The notes beneath the pieces were generated by a model that saw only the letters and a list, made by a program, of their open reading frames with translations, made no database searches and had not been told where the DNA came from. Positions 53,501 to 63,600 of a DNA stretch of 64,000 bases are shown here, one piece after another. Positions within the stretch are counted from its first letter, which is position 1. Every line of letters begins with the position of its first letter. Made by a program: the position numbers and the translations under genes. The stretch is from Acridotheres tristis. Its lineage: Eukaryota > Chordata > Aves > Passeriformes > Sturnidae. The DNA is taken from contig CM072885.1 in assembly GCA_037013685.1 (NCBI GenBank), positions 25,172,620 through 25,236,619 of the forward strand, given 5' to 3'.

Positions 53501-54022
53501 AATTATAAGGAGTCGAAGTCTGGCATTGCAATTCTTCCTTATAGTTACCAGATATTCATGGTCTTGCTCCTCTACCAACCACTTCACACCAAAACAAGAG
53601 GTTGGATCTCCTCCTCCCACCATTCTTGCCTTTCCCCTTTTCCCCCTCCAGACATTTATAACTCCTGAATCACAGATAACTGTAAGAAATGCTATGGGTT
53701 TTTATAATTTTCTATGCACCACCATTTTCCACAGTTACAGTTCCACCAAGAGCATTTCATTACTGCATCATCACAACAAATGAACATGGGCTCAGTGTGT
53801 TGTACCTTCATTAAAGTTGTCATCAGTCGAGATGTGGGTCAAGGGAGACTGGGGTCGAGAGTCCCCACAGAGGGAATAGCTGTGTTCAGCCTGGATGAGG
53901 GGCGCTGGGGATGCTGGAGACAGCTCCACTTCCATTATTTCATTCTTCTCAGACAAGAAGGGATCATTCAAGAGCTGGCCTAGGACATCAGGTGAAAATT
54001 CATCCAGAAACTCTGTGAAGTG
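23488..54022 (-). CDS. CREB3L2: CREB3L2, exons 2-12 (ER-bound bZIP transcription factor BBF2H7)
   Basis: ER stress and secretory-load sensor. It is inserted in the ER membrane, cleaved in the Golgi by S1P and S2P, and its N-terminal part then activates COPII genes such as SEC23A, notably in cartilage. Eleven exons join in phase to give 485 residues. Numbering from exon 2: acidic activation segment (1-45), two psi-K-x-E SUMO-type sites (in exons 3 and 4), a LPPTPPSS phosphodegron-like motif (exon 5), a basic region ending in [15 protein letters not shown] (266-280), a zipper with L284-C291-L298-L305-L312-L319, a transmembrane segment (about 343-358), an RSLL site for S1P (389-392), and luminal N-glycosylation sequons near the end. 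Exon 1 (about 34 residues in mammals) lies right of the window. CREB3L1 is excluded by exon 2 sequence and by the DGKI neighbour. Confidence 0.96.
23564..24375 (-). other. CREB3L2 intron 11
   Basis: GT (24375-24374) to AG (23565-23564). No repeat or gene recognised. Confidence 0.8.
24376..24601 (-). CDS. CREB3L2: CREB3L2 exon 11 (luminal domain, S1P site)
   Basis: Bounded by ATGCAG and GTGAGT. It begins with the S1P-type sequence [10 protein letters not shown], continues through an acidic and polar luminal segment, and ends in the conserved [15 protein letters not shown] block with an NET sequon. Length 226 nt, in phase with both neighbours. Confidence 0.95.
24602..25271 (-). other. CREB3L2 intron 10
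   Basis: GT-AG intron. AT-rich, nothing else recognised. Confidence 0.8.
25272..25398 (-). CDS. CREB3L2: CREB3L2 exon 10 (membrane anchor)
   Basis: It encodes the single transmembrane segment ([15 protein letters not shown]), which anchors the precursor in the ER with its N-terminus cytosolic. The conserved juxtamembrane luminal sequence [11 protein letters not shown] follows. Splice sites are TTTGCCAG and GTAAGT. Confidence 0.95.
25399..26299 (-). other. CREB3L2 intron 9
   Basis: GT-AG intron with a short (TAC)n run at 25849-25863. No other feature seen. Confidence 0.8.
26300..26399 (-). CDS. CREB3L2: CREB3L2 exon 9 (end of zipper, cytosolic juxtamembrane)
   Basis: It encodes the last two zipper heptads ([13 protein letters not shown]) and the Lys/Ser/Cys-rich linker to the membrane ([18 protein letters not shown]). 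Acceptor TTTCCAG, donor GTGAGT. Length 100 nt. Confidence 0.95.
28390..28622 (+). repeat. Probable LTR (3' half; possible solo LTR)
   Basis: TATAAAAG (28425-28432) is followed 127 bp later by AATAAA (28560-28565), with a terminal CTGACA (ending 28622). This spacing and order match a retroviral U3-R-U5. The intervening stretch has several imperfect TTTGCCATTG repeats. It shares little with the ERV at 1124-7846. The 5' limit is uncertain: a TGTTGG at 28014 would give a 609-bp element. I found no target duplication. Confidence 0.5.
31790..31800. repeat. Poly-G run (11 G)
   Basis: An uninterrupted run followed by CGG, on the plus strand in intron 8. Prone to sequencing length error. Confidence 0.9.
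34269..34337 (-). CDS. CREB3L2: CREB3L2 exon 8 (leucine zipper)
   Basis: A 69-nt exon encoding the central zipper heptads ([20 protein letters not shown]), with heptad positions Cys, Leu, Leu. Acceptor TCTCCAG, donor GTAAGG. Confidence 0.94.
34338..35455 (-). other. CREB3L2 intron 7
   Basis: GT-AG intron. Nothing recognised inside it. Confidence 0.8.
35456..35514 (-). CDS. CREB3L2: CREB3L2 exon 7 (bZIP basic region)
   Basis: A 59-nt micro-exon encoding [19 protein letters not shown], which is most of the DNA-contacting basic region and the first zipper leucine. The invariant Asn of the bZIP signature is the penultimate residue of exon 6. Acceptor CCTTAG, donor GTAAGC. Confidence 0.95.
35515..37294 (-). 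other. CREB3L2 intron 6
   Basis: GT-AG intron carrying the perfect tandem duplication at 35960-36215. No gene recognised. Confidence 0.8.
35960..36215. repeat. Perfect tandem duplication, 2 x 128 bp
   Basis: Bases 35960-36087 and 36088-36215 read identically, beginning GCAGTAAGCAGCTCC and ending GCCCAGAG. The identity extends four more bases (GCAG) into the right flank. Either it is very recent or it is an assembly artefact. It does not touch an exon. Confidence 0.95.
37295..37441 (-). CDS. CREB3L2: CREB3L2 exon 6 (pre-bZIP and start of basic region)
   Basis: It encodes the most conserved N-terminal block of CREB3 proteins ([20 protein letters not shown]), required with the bZIP for DNA binding, then [20 protein letters not shown]. 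Length 147 nt, phase 0 at both ends. Acceptor CTTGAAG, donor GTAAAT. Confidence 0.96.
37442..38090 (-). other. CREB3L2 intron 5
   Basis: Short GT-AG intron with a 16-A run (38033-38048 on the plus strand) about 45 bases from the donor of exon 5. Confidence 0.8.
38033..38048. repeat. Poly-A run (16 A)
   Basis: Homopolymer in CREB3L2 intron 5, about 45 bases from the donor of exon 5. No LINE or retrocopy sequence precedes it. Confidence 0.85.
38091..38272 (-). CDS. CREB3L2: CREB3L2 exon 5 (Pro/Ser-rich, degron-like motif)
   Basis: It encodes [20 protein letters not shown] and a Ser/Pro/Ala-rich tail ending [18 protein letters not shown] fits the CDC4/FBXW7 phosphodegron pattern (T-P-P-x-S), and FBXW7 control is reported for this family. 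Acceptor CATTTAG, donor GTAAGT. Confidence 0.94.
38273..40021 (-). other. CREB3L2 intron 4
   Basis: GT-AG intron with a 12-G run at 39805-39816. Nothing else recognised. Confidence 0.8.
39805..39816. repeat. Poly-G run (12 G)
   Basis: Uninterrupted G run in CREB3L2 intron 4, followed by an A-rich stretch. Likely length-variable. Confidence 0.9.
40022..40109 (-). CDS. CREB3L2: CREB3L2 exon 4
   Basis: An 88-nt exon encoding [20 protein letters not shown] then QFLNLSPKE. The [13 protein letters not shown] block is diagnostic of the CREB3L1/CREB3L2 pair and contains a psi-K-x-E SUMO-type site. Acceptor TTTTCTAG. The donor GTCTGT is weaker than consensus. Confidence 0.93.
40110..41722 (-). other. 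CREB3L2 intron 3
   Basis: GT-AG intron. No repeat or gene recognised. Confidence 0.75.
41723..41889 (-). CDS. CREB3L2: CREB3L2 exon 3 (fast-evolving activation-domain segment)
   Basis: A 167-nt exon found by homology to the W-x-L-A/S-T-D/E-F...IKTEP pattern. It reads [14 protein letters not shown], then AAIKTEP, then [20 protein letters not shown]. Acceptor CCTGGCAG. The donor is placed at CTG|GTACTG because it restores phase to exon 4 and the frame closes soon after (TAA). The segment between IKTEP and the SLTVTA block differs clearly from mammalian CREB3L2. Confidence 0.87.
41890..53805 (-). other. CREB3L2 intron 2
   Basis: An 11.9-kb GT-AG intron. It contains the CR1 fragment at about 49240-49722. 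Elsewhere it is AT-rich. A cluster of short open frames on both strands at 47595-48607 has no recognisable product. Confidence 0.75.
49240..49722 (+). mobile_element. CR1 LINE 3' fragment
   Basis: The right end matches the CR1 3' terminus: a GGCCAGGAACTGGACTTGATG-type segment, then GGGTCCCTTCCGACTCAG, then the ATTCTATGATGCTATGA tail that stands in for poly(A). The left part (from about 49260, AAGAGGGAACTTAATCACAG) fits the upstream CR1 3' region but is strongly decayed, so the 5' limit is approximate. No RT coding remains. Confidence 0.75.
53806..54022 (-). CDS. CREB3L2: CREB3L2 exon 2 (activation domain)
   Basis: It begins [20 protein letters not shown], continues through [20 protein letters not shown], and ends [11 protein letters not shown]. 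Acidic and hydrophobic residues alternate as in the CREB3L2 transactivation domain, and the block is specific enough to separate CREB3L2 from CREB3L1. Acceptor TCTCCACAG, donor G|GTACAA. Length 217 nt. Confidence 0.96.
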
Positions 54023-56335
54023 CTGTGGAGACAGAAAGGCAGGGGAAAGTTTATCTTCTTGTCTATCATGCCAACCACAGGAGAGAACAGATCTGAACAA
54101 TTCTGTATGTGCCCTGGTCATCCGTGCCAGTCAGCAGCAGGATCTACTAGCCCTGTCTAACAACCTCCTCCTCCAATCACTACTTCAAGCTGAAGAGCTA
54201 CAGCTAGAACAAAAGTCCTCTCAGAGGCATACATTACAACAGAAGAGCCTGTCATTAAACTGGAACAAAAATGGAAAATGGAAGCATGGTACTCATGTCC
54301 TAAAGCAGTCTCCTCCTGCCACACCAAAGGCACTCACTACAGTGCACCACCAAAAATGGGAAAGCACATTTCCCCCAGACAGTGAAAGATCCTGCAAGAT
54401 CTATCACCAGAATATATCGTGTGTAGAATAGAATATAGGGAGTTGATGTTCACTGAAGCACAGAATCAAAATGAAACACATTCCAGCACAGACTCTGACA
54501 CCACATATGACTATTTTAGCTGTGCAGAACATTCTGTGTACTCCAGGAAAACGGTCCATGCATATCCACAACCAATAAATTAACACATTTGCTATTAAAT
54601 CGGTTTCCTGATAGATTTATGTATCTATTTTAGAAGTAGCAATCCATCTAGAGCCCATATCCAGCTTCTAGGCCCCAGAGCTAATGTTACTGACAGCCAG
54701 TACTAATTACCACTTTGTCTACTGCACTGAATTCATTACACCAGCAGCACGTTTGATCTGTATTTAGCGGAGTAATTTCATGTTTGTTTATTATTCAAAA
54801 TGAGCACAAAGCAAACCTTGCATCTATTTCCTCCAAACTCCAATGCAGTTCCCATTAATAGCCAAAAACTGTCTCTTCATCTTCTTTCCAATGTCAGAAA
54901 ACTACACCTTTGACAGATGAAAAATCTGCACTGTAACAAATTATTCCTATTCATCTCATTCACACAAAGAATTCTATTTTTGTATAAAAATACTTGCACA
55001 GTGAATTGTAATGAGATTTTCTGAACAATAAGGCATTATCTATGATCTTATATAGGAATCTTTGTTGGCTGAGGCATGATGCTATAAAAGTCTAAGATTG
55101 TTTGATTTGTTTCTTGCAAGCAGTATTGATCTTGGCTCTTCATCATGCCCTCTCCTGCAGAAACAAACACTGAAATTCAAGATTGAGCTTCCTGAAGGCT
55201 AAATTAGGAATTAAACAAGTCAATATTGTATAAACCCATAAGGGAAGTGGTGTGCTCACACACTCACATTTCACAGCTCTAGCAGTACCTGTGGCCTTGA
55301 AGCCTCATGCAGAAAGCCCTGAGCACAGCTGGCTTTCACAGAGTTCCCTGGATGTTCAAACACCTTTTCCAAATGTTAACTGTGCCATTTTTCAAAATCA
55401 GTAAGTCTTGAGTCAATTCTGACTCAACACTGAGGAAAAGAAAATATTGACTGAATACAGGGCAATAAACAGAGGACCACAGCTGCTATACTGGAATAAG
55501 AAGCTAGCTCAAGAAAAGCCTTTACAAATGGCAAAGATTTGTAGCCTCATATTTACTTACTGCAAATGGTAACACTTATAAACGCTTAGAGGACTCTGCA
55601 AGAGGGTCATGAAGACTCTAGAAAGCCTCTTGTATTTCAATTTTGATACCCAAGGACTCACTAACACTTAACCTAGTGCTTCCAACAAGGATAAAAATAC
55701 CCCAGTATGCAAAGAAGAAAGGAAAAGGATGCACAAGAATGTTGAACATGCTGGTATATCAAAAAAGACACTGAGCAAAACAGGGTAGGCAGTCATTAAT
55801 GTGTAAACAAGGCACAGAAATACTTACCAGTCATGAAAGAAGTCAAGGACGAACCGACAAAAAAGCAGGGCCTTTCTTAGGGACAATGTTTTTCCCTTTA
55901 GTCTACACATTTTTCATTTAGAGCAATGGCAAGAGTCAGTTGTATTTGTTTACATATTTTCCTGAAGCTGGAATACTTCCTTCTTTCTAATTCTTGCATG
56001 CATTACTCTGACTGATGAGTAGCAGATACTGGAATAGGGCTGCTACAATATTTGTACCATGGGTTCCACATGCAGCTACTTTACCACTAGCATCATTCAA
56101 TTTCAAAATGTCATCCTTGAAAATCTCATACCTACATGTTGACTTAGTCTGACACATGTAAATGCTATAACTTAACAGACTCAGCCGAAAGAAACATGGC
56201 CACAGGCTACTCAGCTGTTTTTAGTAAATTCACAAATATAGATTTTTATTAGCCTTCTGTATCCCTGTTTTGATATGGAATAAAAGCTTATCAAATGTTA
56301 TTTTACTTTTCCACTTGACTGAAGTTAGATCCATC

Positions 56336-56364
56336 AGATTTTATTTATTTTATTTATTTATTTC
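56336..56364. repeat. (ATTT)n simple repeat
   Basis: About six TTTA units with one interruption. Confidence 0.85.
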
Positions 56365-59300
56365 CTTTCTGAATGGGGATTTTTCCTAAAACCACTTCAG
56401 GAAAAGCAAAGGAGGAAACAAACATTCAATTACAAAAAACCAGAGAGAAGGAGGGCCTCGGGGTGGGGAAGGATGTTCAACATGTTTGTCAATATTTGTG
56501 CTTTTCTCCTTTTCAGGTGCAGCTGCAAAGCAGCAAGCTGTGAGCAAGGAAAGAACGTGCATTTATAACAGAACTGTCTGAGAGTAAATAAATGGCTGGT
56601 TTCTAAAATTATTTTCTAGTTTCATTATAATTCTCAAGTTTATTTTTAATGGTCTGTGATATAACATTGCACACCAGCCAGTAGACTGCCATAGGTCAGA
56701 GTGTGCAGCTACTGAACTCAGCAAACAGACAACTGTAGGGATCTGGACTTCTCACTCTGATTAAAAACATCACAGATTCCTTGATCTACAGGAATCTTTC
56801 ATATGTCATACACTTCTCTACTATAGTGAATGCTTAAAGCTAGATCACTTTTTGTTCTTAATAAAACAGTTGTCTCATTGAAAGTGGCTCCATTTGCTTA
56901 GAGAACTAAAGAAGAAGAGGCATCTGAGCAGCAGTTAAAGCAGAAACCATCTGGGGGCAGCCAGACCTCTAGCTCCCCAAAACTTCCACCTACAGCTATG
57001 CTGCTCCTTCTGCCTTTTCATAGCACATTTTCCTATTGCCAACCCTCCTCCTCCCCTATCTGCTCCCAAATGCACCTCAGCAGTTACCAGCCACTTCCTT
57101 AGCTGGAAAGCCCCAGAATTGCCCTCAATTTTGATACAGTATCAAACCACTCCTGTGTTCAGGAACAGGAAAGAGCAATTTGGGAAGGAAACTGAGACTT
57201 TGACCCTTAGAACCTGTATATAAATTTGCTTGCAAAAGAAAGAAATTATTTGTCTATGGCTTTGAGCTGGGCATCTTTCACCCAGAGTTCACCTTTACAA
57301 AATTTTAAAAAGCAAAGAGCACTTGCACTGAGAATCTGCCTTTTTTTCTTCTTTTCCCTTTTTGTTGTTACTACCTCTGTAGACAGCTCAGCCGCCAGTT
57401 TCCTGCTATCCTCACACCTCACTGGCAGCCCCAGCACTAATTGCAGACGTGTTAGTACAAGGAGTCTGTTTGAATTATTAAACTATTCTCACCACATAGC
57501 AAAGAGATATGTTCAGCTAGGATTTTAACCTCTGTAAAATGTCAGGGATTTAGGACAGATGTAACCTTATCTTCTGCATACCCTTCCCCCAGAACCCGAA
57601 AAAGACAAAACAGCAGCACTCCTGCTTACATACAGAAAGTAAATTGCAGCCCTGAGGTGTTTCAGCACTCATGTGGCTGGACACTGGCTCATGCCTACAT
57701 CCTGGGTGCTTTTGGGGAACACAAACACCTCCAGACATCACGTTGAAGTAGGCAAACAGAGGAAAGCTCTCACATCCAGGTGTACAGCAGATTTTTGGAT
57801 AGCTCTTCAAAACTAGTATTTGGCTGCAGACCAGCTGTGCCGCAGGCTGCAGCTCTCCACAGCATCTGCTTCTTCCTGCTACACAAAGGCTCTTTTCTTC
57901 AACTGCCTCAGGGACCAGGGCTTTTTTTTCCTTCTTGTCTGATCAAATGAAGATCTGTGAAGCAAAACACTCAGGTTTTGCTAGGTGCATGGCAGTGCTG
58001 GCTTCTCCACTAGCTGAAGCGAGATGAGAGCAGCACTAACCTAGCTGGTCATTTGAAGGTAAGACATTACCATGCCTAAAAATAAGTCATCTTCAGAAAA
58101 CTGACATTCTAAGAACTCATTAAAAAATTAATGCAGAGAGGTCAAGAGCCCCGAACGACATTTCCCAATTATATTTCATTTTTTAAACAAGCAGCTGAGC
58201 CTTGAAAATGCACTGCCTCAGCAGCAAGTCCCACACACTGATTGTAGCAGCACAATCCCACCTTCTCCAGCAGAGCCATGCCAGAGGGGAGCTGCAGTGA
58301 TAGCACCTTTTGCACACTGCAAAACAAGCCCAGCTCTCACAGCAGACCAGGGCAAGGCAGTCATGCAACATGCCAGGGTTATAACCACCCACAGATTCCA
58401 AATATTACCCTCCTGGGAGTTAGTGGCTCCCTCCTGACTCATCCCGAAGTCTCCCCATCCTGGAGGGATCAGTCACCCCTCCACAGGAGTAACTGTCAGG
58501 TACACAACACGCACTTAAAACAAAAAAATCCCACCATCTACCTGTAAGCACAAGCAGCCTGGGTTTTATGTCTTTATTATACTGTAAAATCATTTAATAT
58601 CTACTCAGTAACTACACTGAAATTCCCCTCATTTGTGGGAGAATATGAAGAGTAACACAAAACTGGTATTTGAAACCAGCAAAGAGATCCACTGTAAAAG
58701 CAGACAATTGTCTGGACTCTCACACCAGCATTTACTGATTTTAAGCACTAAAAAAAAATGCAGACAGATTTAAAAAAATCAATTAAGTGAATAACATACA
58801 GGTTGTGTCATCAGCAAAACAAATGCCAGGAAATGCAGAGCTAATACATTTACATGGTCATTAAATCTGTACATCTTCCCAACTTATTCAGGTTACACAG
58901 TTGGAAACGCTGAAGTTCATGCTGAGCAAATCTCATAATCCACCCCATTATGTACACACGTCTGCACACATTTCCATTGCAAACACTCAAATATTTCCAA
59001 CCCAAAATCAACAAAAAAGAGATATACTTTCTTAACTTATCAGGGGGATTTTTCAAAAACTGTGCTTACTCCTTTGCTTTTCCTTCTTCCAAAATATTCT
59101 TTCACTTTCTTCTTTAACAATCCCCATCAAAAAATTCTTTTGTATTTAAAAAGATAACTAAAAAACCTAAATGAAACTCTGAAATAGAGAGGACTAAATA
59201 TGGATTAAAAGAAAGAAAAACAAAAATCAAAGAAAGAAAGAAGCCCTTGCAGAGCTGAGGCAAGGGTGAGAAACAACTCTCAAGTTCAGTCTTTTAAGTC

Positions 59301-60628
59301 CACTGCCTGCAAGAAGAGAAAAGGATGCTATTGCTCATTCCTAGCCCAAGCCTCTTGGGAGTCATGCAAAATAGGAAAATCCTTCTCGCACTCCCCTGCC
59401 CTTCTCCCAGTGCACAGCTCTTGGATCTAGCCTAACTTTTCAATAGGCTGGGTGCATGTTTTGCTACATCCCACCCTCTCCCCAAAAAGTCAAAGCCAGA
59501 GGAGTGAGTCACTGGGGCCAGAACAGTGAGTCCATGAGCTGGAAGCCCTTCAAAAAGGCTCTCCCCATGTGAGTCCCTGACTGAGACCTCAAAGTACATT
59601 ATTAATTTTGTGTTGCAAGTAAGCATTTAGATTAAGCTCTCAGGTCAGATGTAGCTATTCTTTTGTCTCAGTTCCTCCCATCCCCACTTCCTCATCCCTT
59701 ATTTTTCTGCCAGCTTGAGCAGCAGAAGCATAGAACACTGAACCTGTCCATTACTTGCCTTCATGCCCTTCCCCTTACACAGTGAGCAGCAGGGATACAA
59801 TTCTTTACCCCCAGTGATTACAGAGGCTGCAAGACAGGCCTGACTGACCCATCTGCATCTCACAAGCCTCCAAGAGCAAGGGAAAGCCTCTCCTTGCCAC
59901 CAGCTAGCATGGTTCACACTACACAGGGAGGGGAGCTCAGCTTCCAAAACTTAGTCACTGGGGTCTCCAGTGATTTTTGGCACCCACGTAAGATACCTAA
60001 AGAGACTGGTTATTTATTAAAAGATGTGTAGTGTTTGGGTTGTTTATTTTTTTTTCCCAAGCTATGCTCCAGCCATGTAGTGTCAGTCATAAATATTTAC
60101 CGTGAGATAATATTAATTTGCTTTGTTACACCCCAGCTACACCTCCAGGCTCTATGGAAAGAACTTGCATTTGCTGCCAGTTTTACATCAAAATAGTGTG
60201 TTCCATGTAACTCACAAGGTTAAGCCAAAAAATAAACAGTGAAGAAAGTTTTCAGATTGTAAACAAATTTTACAGTTCAATGGTGGACATTTATGGCCTT
60301 CTTTGCTGCCCAAGAGCTCATCAGAAGGGATAACACACCTGTTCTTACACAGCTGGTTCAACTTACAGCCATTTTTAAAAGAACATGGTTACTCCAGTTC
60401 CTTCTTGACAGGAGATAGATCTTAACAATATAGGAGAATTTTAAACTCTTTGGGCACACTGCACTAGCCTTCATTTAACATCTTCCTTCAATGTGGAAAT
60501 GAAAGGGGATGAAAGCAAAGGAAATACATCTCAGGCCTCATGTAACAGCATCCCTTGTTGATGGGTACAGATGAGCCCTGTGTAAAGGGCACAGCCAGCA
60601 CTGTTCCTGTATTTTAAACAAATCTTAG

Positions 60629-60690
60629 AGATCACAGAATATCTCAAGTTAGAAAGAATTCATAAAGATCATTGAGTCCAACTCCCAGCT
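60629..60690 (-). mobile_element. CR1 LINE 3'-end fragment, reverse orientation
   Basis: ATCACAGAATATCTCAAGTT, followed downstream by GATCATTGAGTCCAACTCCC, is the reverse complement of the CR1 3' end. It is only about 60 bp and diverged. Confidence 0.65.
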
Positions 60691-63600
60691 GACTTTAGAA
60701 TTGTAACAGGAAGGAGGAAAAGATAACCACTGATACTGTTACAAGACCTCAGAAAAATCATAATTTCACATCTAGGTTCCCATTAGTGCAGGGAGCCTCC
60801 TACAGAACACAGATGCTTTCCAGTTCAGCTGTTTCATGTTTAAAGTGTTCTCAACAGCCTCCTCCCTGAGGACCAAATTATCTTTCAAAGGAGGATCTTT
60901 CACTAGGCTGACTGATGTAGGTGAGAAATAACTCATGCTCTATCAGAGGTTCTTGTTAGTCCTGACTGACAGGACACTTGACATTTAAAATAAAAGTCCT
61001 TATTTTTTCCTTCAAAACTGTTTCTTCTTTAATGGCTACACAGTTGAAATGGCACGGTTACAGCTTGCAGGAGCCACCCTTTTTTCTTTTTGCTAACACT
61101 GTCTGCAAACCTACACACCATCCATCAAAATTCTACTCTTTAATTAAAGCTGACTGTTTTTTAAAATAAGTAAGGCTTTATGATCAGTATTGGCAGCTTA
61201 AAGAGAGATTGGGCATTTTATTTCACAAAGAGTTAGTAGTCTTTGTTTTACAGATTTATAGTACTGGGGGGGGGTTCTGGTGCACTGCTTGTTTTTTAGA
61301 ATAGAAGTATAGAAGCTAAGGCTTGAAAAGACACAAATTTAAGCTCCTCAGTGTTTATTTAGGCACTCCTCAGTTTTGAAGAGTCAGATTATCAAGTGCC
61401 TAAATGCAGACATCCTGAATTGATTATGGAAAATATGAATTAGCTTTTAAAAAAACTACCAAAAATTCATACACGTAATGGTTGAAATTGCAGATGTTTG
61501 TATAGTTTTAAAAAGAAAAAACACACCACGCACATATAACTCTTTCTTGAAATCAGGAAGAGGTGCTTGAGCACAGTGGAGGAACTAAAAAAAATGGAGT
61601 GGTTTTGTGAAACAAATGTAAAGAAATCAACAGGTCATATTGCCCTACCCAGGAGGATGAACTGTCCAACTCTCGCAGAGCTCAAGGATCAGCAGCCTTT
61701 GGCTAGCAATGACCTGAGCTGCCACAGGCTTTAGATCCTGCCCAGCAGGACCTGTGTCTCTAGCACACAGATATCTACTATCAGAACAGAAGGAGAAACA
61801 CACTGGCAGGACTTTGTGTTCAGTGCTGCTGTAACTGAGGGTTACACATTAAGTACCATGCACTAAAAATGTTGGTTGTGTGCCAAATATTATTCCAGCG
61901 TGTGATCTCACCAGACAGTCACACAAACAAGCACACTGAAGAACACCTTTCCAAGCAAGTCCTCTACCTTGCTTTCAGCAGAAACATCCTGGGTTTTGAT
62001 CTGACGTACCTCACCCTTCCCATGAGCTTGCACTGAGCCCAGACACCATGGATGCACACAGAACTAGGACTTCATCAACAGCAGGTATCATCACAGACTT
62101 CCCATCCCTGACTGTCAAAACGTTTCCAGTTCGCATCTTTGCGGCAAGTTTCGTGTCAAACCTGCTACTGCTCCACCAAGCTAACAAAGAGCAGCGTGAC
62201 AGTACTTGATGACTGACAACAAGAACATCCCTACCCTGTACCTGGAAGAAAACATGATTTTTGAAGCCATGACACTGGATCTGCTTCAGATGAACCAGCC
62301 CTACCAAATGCATCCCACAGCAAAAAGCTTTGCATTTTAAAGCCACCCCCAGTGGTCCTCTGTCCCATGAGATGGATACTTCAGGACAGCCACGTTGTAC
62401 TTCTACAGTCTTAACTCTGCAGAAATTTACACAAGAACCCACAGAAATGGTTTTGGCACCTCACTTTGTATGGACCAGTACTTCCATCAACACTGGTACT
62501 TTGGGATTCTTCCTCTGAGGGAAAAACACATTTCATTTTATGTCAAAACAAGAGTGTGGGTGGGTCACTTGGCTTTTACTTGTGTCAAAGGCAGACAAGG
62601 TTTGTTTTGAAGCCCTGCTGAAATCTGCAGAAAGGAAAAAAGGAGACAGCATATGAGCAAGGACAAATAAACTGTTACAAGGATGTGTAGCATGCATCTG
62701 GGCAAATAATTTTAAGATACCCCACACACTTGAGAGCTGGTATTGCAATTTCCTATGACAAACCTTTTGTCACAGCACCAGTAAATATTACTTCACTCAG
62801 TTTTATGAAAAATAAACAAATAAACTATGAGTGGTACTGGACTAAGGTTCAGGACCCAAGATAGCAGTAGAGGAAACATCTGTATCCTAAGACTGGGTCT
62901 TAAAAACAAACTTGTGTGCTTATTTCTCCTCTCTGCTTCCTTCCAGAGATGCAGGGACTTGTGGAACGGGTTATCTAGCAAAGAGGTATGGTGGCTCTCT
63001 CTCCTCATGAGTCTTGGGAATACAGGGGAGACTTTCAAAACAGCATTGCTATCATCTGTGAACTGATATTTCAGCCTCTTTTTTTAGCCCTCTCCTGCTC
63101 AGAGCACTCCTCTCCTTTATCTCTACCTCCTCTCTGTACCTTCCATTTCCAGTCGTTTGCTCCCAAGCAGGTGAAAGGGAGGCCAAGCTACTCATCCCCT
63201 TGCAGGACATAAAGAAGAGCAGCAGAACAGGGAACGAAGCTGCAAACTACAGGAGAAGACTCTGAAGGAGAAGAGCCAGAAAAGTGAGGGAGAAGAAGGA
63301 AAACAACAGGAAGACTCAAAGTCACAGCATCTGGAAAGGGATAAAATAAACCAATGACTGATAAGCAGTATATTAAGATTGTGCAAGAACTTCCTCCATT
63401 CCCAGCTGTGTATTTTTGCCAAGTGTCATTGACTTTTATGGATTGCCATTTAAATCTCAGCATATTACAGTGTTTACTCTTGTGACTGCTCTGGACTTTC
63501 TTTCATTTGCTCCTCCCCACCTGAAAGGCAAAACCACTGCCATCTCACCTTGACAGGTGAAGAGAAAACCACGGAGGGAAAACAAACCTGCCTATTATAA

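Noticed and set aside
23488..54022. CREB3L1 as the identity of the bZIP gene
   Set aside because: CREB3L1 also neighbours a DGK gene (DGKZ), so it was considered. Exon 2 sequence and the DGKI-specific block LEEKLRSLTFRKQVSY next door favour CREB3L2.
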